The translations under genes were made by a program, and so were the position numbers. From the NCBI GenBank assembly GCA_015059875.1, contig SUZQ01000008.1:1-53148 (forward strand): a stretch of 53,148 nt of DNA, read 5' to 3'. Below are positions 43,390 to 50,876 of the stretch, piece after piece (position 1 is the stretch's first letter; each line of letters begins with the position of its first letter). This stretch comes from Rikenellaceae bacterium (lineage in GTDB: Bacteria; Bacteroidota; Bacteroidia; Bacteroidales; Rikenellaceae). The notes beneath the pieces were generated by a model. That model was given only the letters and a program-made list of their open reading frames with translations. It had not been told where the DNA came from and ran no database searches.

Positions 43390-43878
43390 CTAAAAGGCAT
43401 ATTTGCAGACATCAATGATAATCTCAATCGTAAGCCACAGCGAGAGTGCGAGTTTTATGCCTGTGCCGACAAAGAAGGAGAGGAACGAGCCAAAGCCACT
43501 CCGCAATGCGCGTTGTTTGTCTTTACTGTCAAAAATCAACTCTCCAAGCACTGCTCCCACAAATGGTCCTACGATAATGCCGATAGGCCCAAAGAGGAAA
43601 CCGCCGATTGCTCCTGCCATAGCACCTCGTTCGCCCGCTTTCGAGCCACCGAATCTCTTTGCCATGTAGGATGGCAAAATATAGTCAAGCACCGACACGA
43701 TGAGCGTCAATACTCCGAAAACCACAAGCCATGTGACCGAAATCTCGGAGTAGGTGCAGAAGTATAGGCAGAGATATCCAATATAGGATAGCATCACACC
43801 TGGCAGTATGGGAACAATACACCCCACACAACCCACTACGCCAAACAATACGGCAAGTATCGACAATAAGGTGTCCAT
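43390..43878 (-). CDS. DUF456 membrane protein
   Basis: This 162-aa protein has about four TM segments and conserved Gly-rich stretches (GCIVPILPG, GAIGGFLFGPIGIIVGPFVGAVLGEL) that define DUF456. The function is unknown. It starts 1 nt downstream of panD, so it is probably translated from the pan transcript. Confidence 0.9.
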   Translation of the reverse strand: MDTLLSILAVLFGVVGCVGCIVPILPGVMLSYIGYLCLYFCTYSEISVTWLVVFGVLTLIVSVLDYILPSYMAKRFGGSKAGERGAMAGAIGGFLFGPIGIIVGPFVGAVLGELIFDSKDKQRALRSGFGSFLSFFVGTGIKLALSLWLTIEIIIDVCKYAF

Positions 43879-43879
43879 T

Positions 43880-44233
43880 CTACTTTACGAGCTGGTTAGT
43901 TTCAGTATTTGGGAAGATCACGCTTGGCTCAAAGGTTTTTGCCTCCTCGAAATCCATCGAAGCGTAGGAGATGATGATAACTATATCTCCCACATTTGCC
44001 TTGTGTGCTGCTGCGCCATTCAAGCAGATTACACCGCTGCCCTTCTCGCCAGGAATGGCGTAGGTTTCGAGTCGCTCGCCATTTGTGACATTCACAACCT
44101 GCACCTTCTCGCCACGAATAATATTTGCAGCCTCCATCAATGCCGAGTCAATAGTAATACTGCCGACATAATCGACATTCGCCTGAGTCACCGTTACACG
44201 GTGAATCTTCGACTTCATTACCTCAATATACAT
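43880..44233 (-). CDS. panD: aspartate 1-decarboxylase
   Basis: This 117-aa enzyme converts L-aspartate to beta-alanine for pantothenate and CoA. The self-cleavage site Gly24-Ser25 (YVGSITID) that yields the pyruvoyl cofactor is present, as are the pocket residues around [11 protein letters not shown]. It lies 4 nt behind panC, which uses its product. Confidence 0.96.
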   Translation of the reverse strand: MYIEVMKSKIHRVTVTQANVDYVGSITIDSALMEAANIIRGEKVQVVNVTNGERLETYAIPGEKGSGVICLNGAAAHKANVGDIVIIISYASMDFEEAKTFEPSVIFPNTETNQLVK

Positions 44234-44237
44234 CGTC

Positions 44238-45074
44238 TTATTTAAGTTTTATATTATCAATCAATCTGATTTCGCCAGCCTGAACTGCTATGCAACCCTG
44301 CACACGCTCCGAGTCGCTCCACTCCTCGATAGTCTGCATTGAGAGTGCATCGACCGCTGCGAAATATATCACTTTCAGAAGTTCGTTCTTCTCCACCTCA
44401 GCAGTAACCCAAGCGGTCAATTCTGCGGGCGATAACTCGCCAACCTTCGCTTGTGCTGCGCTCAACACCTCGTAGATATGAGGTGCTGCGGCACGATGCG
44501 CAGGGGTGAGCAAGAGGTTACGCGACGAACGAGCCAAGCCATCTGTATCACGCACGATAGGGCAGTCGATAATCTCCACAGAGAGTCCGAGCTGCTTGAC
44601 CATTGCACGAATTACTGCAATCTGCTGAAAATCCTTCTCGCCGAAGTAGGCGCAAGTAGGCTCAACAATCGCAAAGAGGCGTGAAACCACCTGTGCCACG
44701 CCGTTGAAGTGTCCGGGACGAGTTGCACCCTCCATAACCTTGTCAATCTGACCGAAGTCGAATTGGCGGGTATCTGGCTCAGGATATATCTCCTCGACCG
44801 AAGGGAAGAGTACCAAATCTACCCCTGCCGCTTCGAGCATTGCTGCATCTGCCTCAGGGGTGCGAGGGTAGTTGCGCAAATCGTTTTTGTCGTTGAATTG
44901 TGTTGGGTTTACGAATACACTTGCCACCACTACATCGCACTCCTTGCGAGCGCGGGTAACAAGCGAAATGTGCCCCTCGTGCAATGCACCCATTGTTGGC
45001 ACGAAACCTATCTTCTTATCTCGGCACGCTGCGAGTTCCTCGCGCAGAGCCTTAACTGTTGAAACTGCTTTCAT
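44238..45074 (-). CDS. panC: pantothenate synthetase
   Basis: This enzyme joins pantoate and beta-alanine using ATP. The start is taken at ATG 45074 ([14 protein letters not shown], 278 aa); an in-frame ATG 72 nt upstream falls in the AATTGAC repeats. It has the nucleotide-binding motif [10 protein letters not shown] (26-35), [14 protein letters not shown] and the KMSKS-like region near SSRNLLLTP. Together with panD it covers the beta-alanine branch; panB is not in the window. Confidence 0.95.
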   Translation of the reverse strand: MKAVSTVKALREELAACRDKKIGFVPTMGALHEGHISLVTRARKECDVVVASVFVNPTQFNDKNDLRNYPRTPEADAAMLEAAGVDLVLFPSVEEIYPEPDTRQFDFGQIDKVMEGATRPGHFNGVAQVVSRLFAIVEPTCAYFGEKDFQQIAVIRAMVKQLGLSVEIIDCPIVRDTDGLARSSRNLLLTPAHRAAAPHIYEVLSAAQAKVGELSPAELTAWVTAEVEKNELLKVIYFAAVDALSMQTIEEWSDSERVQGCIAVQAGEIRLIDNIKLK

Positions 45075-45101
45075 CACTTTTGGGTATATATATTGTGGGC
45101 G

Positions 45102-45132
45102 CAAATATACAAATATATTTGACAATTGACAA
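45102..45132 (-). promoter_or_regulatory. candidate promoter of panC-panD-DUF456
   Basis: TATATTTG (minus, 45102-45109) matches the -7 box and is 28 nt from the ATG. The -33 TTG would be supplied by the AATTGTC heptamer array (20-nt spacer), so repeat number could affect the promoter. Confidence 0.45.
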
Positions 45133-45150
45133 TTGACAATTGACAATTTT
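45118..45150. repeat. AATTGAC heptamer array
   Basis: Four units of GACAATT in perfect series lie directly upstream of the panC promoter. Confidence 0.85.
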
Positions 45151-45152
45151 TC

Positions 45153-45186
45153 TAAAAAAAAGCCAATGGCTTGTAACCCTTGGCTT
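45153..45186 (-). terminator. intrinsic terminator of the sigma-54 activator gene
   Basis: On the minus strand AAGCCAA (45186-45180) pairs with TTGGCTT (45166-45160), followed by about seven T. The stem is made of AGCCAAT-type repeat units. Confidence 0.65.
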
Positions 45187-45198
45187 ATGATTGTAAAC

Positions 45199-46335
45199 TT
45201 AGCAATAAGACTCTATATCCTCTTTGGTGATGGTTGCTCCACTTAGGACAACCAACCTCTCGACTATGTTGCGCAACTCTCGGATATTGCCACTCCAACG
45301 CCTATCGGATAGTTTTGCAACAGCCTCTGCATCAATCTTTTTTGTTGGGATATTGTACTCTCGGCAAATGCTCTCCAAGAAGTAGTTGATAAGTATTGCA
45401 ACATCCCCTTTTCGCTCGCGCAAAGGTGGAACTTTTATCAAGATTACCCCAATGCGGTGGTACAGATCTTCGCGGAAATTTCCCTCGCGAATCTCCTTTT
45501 CGAGGTTTTTGTTTGTGGCGGCAATTACGCGAACATCCACCTCGATATCACGGTCGCTGCCGACACGGGAGATTTTGCGCTCCTGCAATGCACGCAATAC
45601 CTTTGCTTGTGCCGAGAGCGACATATCGCCAATCTCATCCATAAAGAGCGTTCCGCCATCTGCCTGCTCGAATTTGCCTTTGCGCTGCTTTATGGCGGAG
45701 GTGAAGGCTCCTCGTTCGTGTCCAAATAGTTCACTCTCAATAAGCTCCGATGGTATGGCTGCGCAGTTTACCTCCACGAATGGGGCTTCGGCACGGTGAC
45801 TCTTGCAGTGTAACCACTTTGCAACTAACTCTTTTCCTGTTCCGTTCTCGCCTGTAATAAGCACTCGCGCCTCGCTCTGTGCAACCTTCTCTATAAGCTC
45901 CCTGACATGCACAATCTCCTCCGAACTGCCAATAATAGGCTCGATTGTGTGGCACTCGGTATTGTGCCGTTGTCGCACACTCTTTGCTCGCGGAGCAGGA
46001 GTCTCTTCCGATGTTTTATTAATCGCCTTGCGAATCGATTTCAGTAGACGATTCATATCAATCGGCTTGGTCAAAAAATCTATCGCTCCGTGGCGCACAG
46101 CCTCGACTGCTGAGTCGATGTCGTTGTTGCGCGAGAGTACGATGAAGGGTAGCGCAATCTCGTCAAGCCCTTCAGCTGTATCGGAGAGAATAATGTCGAA
46201 TGGGATATTTTCGCACATCTTGCGGGCAAGGTCAGCTGTCTCTGCCCCCTCGGTCGAGAACCCCTCGAACTCCAACCTCTCGCGCAAGTTGTTGCGCACA
46301 CTTTTTGATTGTTCTAAAATTAAAACTTTTGCCAT
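45199..46335 (-). CDS. sigma-54-dependent activator with degenerate receiver and no DNA-binding domain
   Basis: The start is ATG 46335, giving 378 aa. Residues 1-100 are a receiver domain that keeps Asp52 and Lys90, but has Glu8-Gln9 in place of the acidic pair and lacks about ten residues after Asp52. Residues about 134-378 are the AAA+ domain: Walker A GENGTGKE (162-169), loop GAFTSA (209-214, canonical GAFTGA), Walker B LFMDEIGD (230-237) and the sensor/lid region to SGNIRELRNIVERL. The protein ends there, without the C-terminal Fis-type helix-turn-helix. From memory, a Bacteroidota family shares GAFTSA and the missing HTH, so the altered receiver is the feature special to this copy. Confidence 0.88.
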   Translation of the reverse strand: MAKVLILEQSKSVRNNLRERLEFEGFSTEGAETADLARKMCENIPFDIILSDTAEGLDEIALPFIVLSRNNDIDSAVEAVRHGAIDFLTKPIDMNRLLKSIRKAINKTSEETPAPRAKSVRQRHNTECHTIEPIIGSSEEIVHVRELIEKVAQSEARVLITGENGTGKELVAKWLHCKSHRAEAPFVEVNCAAIPSELIESELFGHERGAFTSAIKQRKGKFEQADGGTLFMDEIGDMSLSAQAKVLRALQERKISRVGSDRDIEVDVRVIAATNKNLEKEIREGNFREDLYHRIGVILIKVPPLRERKGDVAILINYFLESICREYNIPTKKIDAEAVAKLSDRRWSGNIRELRNIVERLVVLSGATITKEDIESYC

Positions 46336-46383
46336 TTTGCTATTCTCTAAAAAAATATTTATTTTTGCATTCTCATAGTGCAT

Positions 46384-46391
46384 CAAAGGTA
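46384..46391 (-). promoter_or_regulatory. candidate promoter (-7 box) of the sigma-54 activator
   Basis: TACCTTTG on the minus strand, a perfect -7 box 48 nt before the ATG; no clear -33 box. Confidence 0.45.
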
Positions 46392-46490
46392 TCTCTTTTG
46401 TTGGATATAGCCTAATGATGTAAAGGGGTTGTGCAGAGAGGCTTTGTTGCCCGAATTTGGCACTCTGTACGACTGAAAATAGTATAATCT

Positions 46491-46509
46491 GCCCTATTCG
46501 GAATAGGGC
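46491..46509. promoter_or_regulatory. 19-bp perfect palindrome in divergent intergenic region
   Basis: GCCCTATTC g GAATAGGGC lies between the divergent sigma-54 activator and DUF4290 genes. It has no T run, so it is an operator candidate rather than a terminator. The bound protein is unknown. Confidence 0.5.
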
Positions 46510-46548
46510 GGTGTGAAGTTTGTTTTTTGATGAATATTCTTTTTTTGT

Positions 46549-47205
46549 ATGTATAAGAACTATAACTATTTACGCCGTCGTTTGATGATTCCAGAGTATG
46601 GTCGTCACATTCAGGAGATGATAGATTCGCTACTCGAAATCGAGGATCGTGACGAACGCACTCGTCAGGCTAAGGCGGTAATTGCCGTTATGGGTAATTT
46701 GAACCCACTGTTGCGTGATACAGCCGATTTTACCCATAAGTTGTGGGATCACCTCTTTATAATGTCGGACTTCAAACTCGATGTGGATAGCCCGTATGCA
46801 CTGCCTACACGCGAGGATTTGGATGTTAAGCCCGAAAAGTTGGAGTATCCGCAGAGCAATATTTCGCATAAGCACTACGGCAAAAATATTGTTCGCGTGC
46901 TTAATAGACTCAAGTACGAAGATATCGAAAATGCTGAGGGAGAGTATATAAATGCTTTCAAGTATATGCACAATAAGAGTTCGGAGTACAATCAGGAGCA
47001 TCCGACAAGCGAGATGATTGCAAACGATATAAAGATTTTGACCGAAGGTGCTATAAATCTTGATACAGAGTGGTTGAAAAAGGTCGAGATGGAGCATAAA
47101 TCAGCCTCTTCGCACCAAAAGGCAAAGCGTCAGCAACGACCTCAGCAGCGACAGCAGCAGAAGGGTGGTCGCAAAAGTGTGCAGCGACACAATACGCAGA
47201 AGTAG
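46549..47205 (+). CDS. DUF4290 protein
   Basis: This 218-aa protein has the DUF4290 pattern: YNYLRRRLMIPEYGRHIQEMI, IEDRDERTRQA, VMGNLNPLLRD and KLWDHLFIMSDFKLDVD. The end is a Gln/Lys/Arg-rich tail (QQRPQQRQQQKGGRK) that could bind nucleic acid. The function of the family is unknown; it is predicted to be cytoplasmic. The ATG at 46549 is kept because the residues before MIPEYG are conserved in the family. Confidence 0.88.
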   Translation: MYKNYNYLRRRLMIPEYGRHIQEMIDSLLEIEDRDERTRQAKAVIAVMGNLNPLLRDTADFTHKLWDHLFIMSDFKLDVDSPYALPTREDLDVKPEKLEYPQSNISHKHYGKNIVRVLNRLKYEDIENAEGEYINAFKYMHNKSSEYNQEHPTSEMIANDIKILTEGAINLDTEWLKKVEMEHKSASSHQKAKRQQRPQQRQQQKGGRKSVQRHNTQK

Positions 47206-47256
47206 CAGTGCGTTATTTTTCTGGGAAAAAATAGAGACAGACTCAAACAACGAGGT

Positions 47257-48396
47257 ATGAAGATTTCGATACTAAAAATATTGGTAGCACTGCTTGCCGT
47301 ATCGGCATTTGCTGCTTGTAGCAACAATGATGTGCGCATTCTGGGACGATTCGTGGGGTTGAACTCCAAGATGGTGTATCTCGAACAGATGTCGGCTTCG
47401 GGGCAGAGTATAATCGATTCGGTGGCTCTTGATAACGATGGCGCGTACCAATTCACAATAAAGAATGTTGCGCCAACACCTTCGCTCTACAATGTGATCT
47501 ACAGCAATGATCGCATTCCGTTGTTCGTGTCGCGAGGCGAGATTATCGAGCTAAATGCAATGGGTAGTGCATTGGCAAACTATACGGTAAGTGGCTCTTA
47601 CGAGTCGGAGTTGTTGCGAAAATTCAACAAAGAGTATCTAACGGGACAGATTGCTCTGAATAGCATTATGCAGGGCATTACCCACATCAACGAAGAGAAG
47701 CGCAGTGCTCTCTCCGAGAGGTATAACAAGGTGTATCGAAATATTAAGCGCAAGCAGATTTCATTTATCATCGAAAATAAGGAGTGCCTTGCAGCAGTAT
47801 ATGCTCTATATCAGCGACTTCCAGGTGAGCAGTTCCTATCGGGTGCGGAGAGTGATTTAATCTATTATCGCACTGTGGCGGATGCCGTATCGAAGAGATA
47901 TCCATCGTCACCGTATATGCTCACTTTGAGCAATGATATAGCGCGTATGGAGGCGCGTATCTCATTGCTGAACTCTATTGAGTCGCGAGCGTATCCTGAA
48001 TTGAAGGGTAAAGATATGTATGGCAACGAGGTTCTCTTATCCTCGCTCGAAGGGAATGTTGTGCTTGTCGATTTCTGGTCGGCAGAGGTGGGAAATAACA
48101 ACGCCCTGAATGCCGAACTGAAGGAGATATACGAGGAGTTTGAGCCTTATGGTTTTCGCGTTTACCAGGTCTCTGCGGATAGATCAAAGGCTGTATGGAT
48201 CACAGCGGTGCAGGAGCAACAGTTGCCTTGGATTTCGGTGTGCGATTTTAGGGGCGAGGCATCTCCGATGTTACGCGCCTACAATGTGCGCAAATTGCCT
48301 TCGAATTTCCTTATAGACAGCAAAGGTAATATTATTGCTAAGGATATTTATAGCAACGCCTTAGCAAATAAATTGACCGAGATATTCAATCAATAA
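47257..48396 (+). CDS. lipoprotein with DUF4369 and redox-dead thioredoxin fold
   Basis: This 379-aa protein has a lipoprotein signal (lipobox FAAC, Cys21) and an N-terminal DUF4369-like beta domain (about 27-115). A helical middle follows, then a thioredoxin/AhpC-TSA-like domain (about 245-379) with VVLVDFWSAEVGNN and LPSNFLIDSKGNI. The usual WCxPC motif is replaced by SAEVGN (275-280), and no cysteine pair exists in the domain, so disulfide exchange is not expected. The cis-Pro-like LPSNF is kept. It lies 16 nt before lpxH, in a likely operon through folA. Confidence 0.85.
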   Translation: MKISILKILVALLAVSAFAACSNNDVRILGRFVGLNSKMVYLEQMSASGQSIIDSVALDNDGAYQFTIKNVAPTPSLYNVIYSNDRIPLFVSRGEIIELNAMGSALANYTVSGSYESELLRKFNKEYLTGQIALNSIMQGITHINEEKRSALSERYNKVYRNIKRKQISFIIENKECLAAVYALYQRLPGEQFLSGAESDLIYYRTVADAVSKRYPSSPYMLTLSNDIARMEARISLLNSIESRAYPELKGKDMYGNEVLLSSLEGNVVLVDFWSAEVGNNNALNAELKEIYEEFEPYGFRVYQVSADRSKAVWITAVQEQQLPWISVCDFRGEASPMLRAYNVRKLPSNFLIDSKGNIIAKDIYSNALANKLTEIFNQ

Positions 48397-48411
48397 TACC
48401 CCAAACAGAGT

Positions 48412-49143
48412 ATGCACTATTTCGTATCGGATATACATCTCGGATCGGGAAACTCTACCGACTCTCGCCGTGTTGAACGCACCTTTCTCGACTTTTTGAA
48501 ACAGATTGAGAACGATGCCGAAACACTCTTTCTTGTGGGTGATATATTCGATTTTTGGTTTGAGTACGGAGAGGTAGTCCCAAAGGGATTTACGCGCATT
48601 CTTGGTCGTTTGGCGGAGCTGAGTGATAGGGGCGTTCGCATAACTATGATTACGGGCAATCACGATATGTGGGTTGGCGACTATCTCGAAAAGGAGTGTG
48701 GCATAACGCTCTACACCAAACCGCAGACCTTCACTCTTGCCGACAAGACTCTCTTTGTGGCGCACGGCGATAATATGAATATCAAGGGGCAACCCGTTTT
48801 GCGATTGATGAATGCGATGTTCCGTTCGAAAGGTTTGCGAAAGGTTGCGTCGTGGTTGATTCATCCCGATCTCTTTTTGCGCTTCGGCAAGTGGTGGAGC
48901 AGCAAGTCGCGCAAGTCGCATGGCAATGTGCAGAGTCCGCAGGTGCTGAACCACCTTATCGAGTACGCTGCAAAGTATAGCAAGGGGCATGATGTGGACT
49001 ATTTCATCTTTGGGCATCTGCACTATGCAGCCGATATTGTTGGTGCGCAACGCATACTCTTTATGGGCGATTGGTATTCGCAACCGAGTTACCTTTCACT
49101 CGACAATAGTGGCAAAATAGAATTAGTATATATAGAAAGCTAA
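48412..49143 (+). CDS. lpxH: UDP-2,3-diacylglucosamine diphosphatase
   Basis: This 243-aa enzyme hydrolyses UDP-2,3-diacylglucosamine to lipid X and UMP in lipid A synthesis at the inner membrane. It has the calcineurin-like metal motifs SDIHLG, GDIFDFW, GNHD, HGD and GHLH (FIFGHLHYA), and length typical for LpxH. The plus-strand order is thioredoxin-fold lipoprotein, lpxH, thyA, folA. Confidence 0.94.
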   Translation: MHYFVSDIHLGSGNSTDSRRVERTFLDFLKQIENDAETLFLVGDIFDFWFEYGEVVPKGFTRILGRLAELSDRGVRITMITGNHDMWVGDYLEKECGITLYTKPQTFTLADKTLFVAHGDNMNIKGQPVLRLMNAMFRSKGLRKVASWLIHPDLFLRFGKWWSSKSRKSHGNVQSPQVLNHLIEYAAKYSKGHDVDYFIFGHLHYAADIVGAQRILFMGDWYSQPSYLSLDNSGKIELVYIES

Positions 49144-49250
49144 TGGCTAATGGCCACCGCCGCGATTAAGTGGAGAGCAGAGGTTGCTTGCAAACTATGC
49201 CGAAACGCAGCGGTGAAGACCAAAGGTCAATGGCTAAAAGCAAAAAATGT

Positions 49251-50150
49251 ATGAAACAATACCTCGACCTCCTATCCCGCATCAAGAGAGAAGGTGCAGT
49301 CAAGACCGACCGCACGGGTACTGGTACAAAGTCTGTTTTCGGACACCAAATGCGCTTCGACCTCTCGCAAGGTTTTCCACTTCTGACCACAAAGAAGGTC
49401 TTTTTGAAGGGCATAATCCACGAATTGTTGTGGTTTTTGAATGGCGATACGAATATCAAGTATCTCGTCGATAACGGAGTGCATATTTGGGATAATGACG
49501 CCTACCGCTACTACAACGAGCTATGCGTGAAGAATGGGGTGTTGCCTGTGGCGATGGAGGAGTTCCTGCGTGCAGCGCAAGAGGGTGTTGATTCGCCGAT
49601 TGAGGGGTATAAGTTTGGCGATTTGAACCATGTCTACGGCTATCAGTGGCGTTCGTGGCCACGCCCTAATGGCGAAACAATCGACCAGATACAACAGGCG
49701 GTAGACTTGATTAAGAACAATCCCGACTCGCGCCGTATTATCGTCTCGGCGTGGAATGTTGCCGATGTTGAGAAGATGGCTCTGCCACCGTGCCACACGC
49801 TCTTCCAGTTCTATGTTGCGGATGGCAAACTCTCGTGTATGCTCTACCAGCGCAGTGCAGACACATTCCTTGGCGTACCGTTCAATATCGCTTCGTATGC
49901 TCTGCTTACAATGATGATGGCACAGGTTTGTGGTTTGGAGGCTGGCGAGTTCGTGCATACTTTGGGCGATACACACCTCTATCTCAACCACTTGGAGCAG
50001 GTAGATGAGCAACTCTCGCGTACTCCGCGCACTTTGCCGACGATGCGCCTTAATCCCGATGTAAAGTCGATTTTCGACTTCAAGTATGAGGACTTCAAGT
50101 TGGAGGGCTATGATCCATATCCAACAATTAAGGCTCCTATGTCATTCTAA
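49251..50150 (+). CDS. thyA: thymidylate synthase
   Basis: The start is ATG 49251 ([10 protein letters not shown]), which matches known ThyA N-termini; upstream in-frame ATGs are in repeat sequence. The 299-aa enzyme makes dTMP from dUMP with methylene-THF. It has [16 protein letters not shown], the catalytic Cys181 in [10 protein letters not shown], and the folate-site end [22 protein letters not shown]. It carries an insertion (residues about 90-120) relative to the short 264-aa form, as the Lactobacillus type also does. It is followed by folA, which recycles its dihydrofolate product. Confidence 0.96.
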   Translation: MKQYLDLLSRIKREGAVKTDRTGTGTKSVFGHQMRFDLSQGFPLLTTKKVFLKGIIHELLWFLNGDTNIKYLVDNGVHIWDNDAYRYYNELCVKNGVLPVAMEEFLRAAQEGVDSPIEGYKFGDLNHVYGYQWRSWPRPNGETIDQIQQAVDLIKNNPDSRRIIVSAWNVADVEKMALPPCHTLFQFYVADGKLSCMLYQRSADTFLGVPFNIASYALLTMMMAQVCGLEAGEFVHTLGDTHLYLNHLEQVDEQLSRTPRTLPTMRLNPDVKSIFDFKYEDFKLEGYDPYPTIKAPMSF

Positions 50151-50273
50151 AATCGTTCTGACTGGTAAATTTTGCACTGCTCTTCGGATAACGAAATGCT
50201 CACATAGGTTTACTATGCTCCGCTTTCGTTCCCTCGTTTAGCACAAAATTTCCTCAGTCATTGACGATTTTTT
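50149..50273. repeat. structured dispersed repeat at the stop codon (copy 2 of 2)
   Basis: The outer arms AAAATCGT (50149-50156) and ACGATTTT (50264-50271), then GACTG/CAGTC and AAATTTTG/CAAAATTT, enclose the core AACGAAATGCTCACATA...CGCTTTCGTT (50190-50230). The core is related to 12097-12139. The long stem ending in T6 could end or attenuate transcription between thyA and folA. Confidence 0.7.
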
Positions 50274-50289
50274 AGGTTAATTTTAATAA

Positions 50290-50325
50290 AAAAAGCCAAT
50301 GGCTGATAGCTAATGACTAAAAGCA
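50290..50325. repeat. AGCCAATGGCT heptamer-type array before folA
   Basis: AAAAAAAGCCAATGGCTGAT is followed by AGCTAATGACTAAAAGC; the array ends 7 nt before the folA ATG, so it supplies the ribosome-binding region. Confidence 0.7.
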
Positions 50326-50331
50326 AAATTT

Positions 50332-50817
50332 ATGATTTCAATCATTGTTGCAATAGCCGAAAATGGCGTGATAGGCGATAAGAACGCCTTGCTTTGGAAT
50401 ATCAAGGAGGATATGCGTCGTTTTCGCACTACGACTACTGGACATCCTGTAATTATGGGGCGCAAGACCTTTGAGTCAATTGGTCGCCCTTTGCCAAAGC
50501 GTACAAATGTGGTTATAACTCGTGGCGACACAACCTTCGAGGGGTGTGAAGTTGCCCATTCGTTAGAGGAGGCGATAGCGATGTTCCCTGCCGAAGAGGA
50601 GATATTTATCATTGGCGGAGCGCAGATTTATGCGCAGGCTCTGCCGTTAGCGGATAGACTCTACCTGACCATTGTGCATAGCGATTATGAGGGTGACACA
50701 TCATTCCCTGCCATCGATTATTCGGAGTGGCGTGAGGTTTATCGCGAGAAATTCGAGCGAGGCGAGGAGTATGATTCCCCATTCTCTTTTATAGATTTGG
50801 AAAGGGCTAACGGCTAA
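50332..50817 (+). CDS. folA: dihydrofolate reductase
   Basis: This 161-aa enzyme reduces dihydrofolate with NADPH. It has the N-terminal IIVAIAENGVIGDKNALLWNI, the acidic residue in KEDMRRFR, GHPVIMGRKTFESIG (NADPH and folate contacts), and IIGGAQIYAQAL. Length is normal. It is adjacent to thyA, the usual metabolic partner. Confidence 0.96.
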   Translation: MISIIVAIAENGVIGDKNALLWNIKEDMRRFRTTTTGHPVIMGRKTFESIGRPLPKRTNVVITRGDTTFEGCEVAHSLEEAIAMFPAEEEIFIIGGAQIYAQALPLADRLYLTIVHSDYEGDTSFPAIDYSEWREVYREKFERGEEYDSPFSFIDLERANG

Positions 50818-50840
50818 TAAATAGCCAATAGCTTATAGCA

Positions 50841-50874
50841 AAAAAAAACGGACTGATTTTTCAGTCCGTTTTTC
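50841..50874. terminator. bidirectional intrinsic terminator between folA and nadE
   Basis: AAAACGGACTGA pairs with TCAGTCCGTTTT (50845-50856 with 50861-50872). An A run on the left and a T run on the right serve both converging genes. Confidence 0.88.
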
Positions 50875-50876
50875 GC

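Noticed and set aside
46457..46475. Possible sigma-54 promoter (TTGGCAC) before DUF4290
   Set aside because: The -24 element fits, but the -12 position reads GA instead of GC at the required spacing and no TTGC is present.
49170..49250. N-terminal extension of thyA
   Set aside because: Known ThyA proteins begin at MKQYL; the extension is repeat-derived and unlike any family member.
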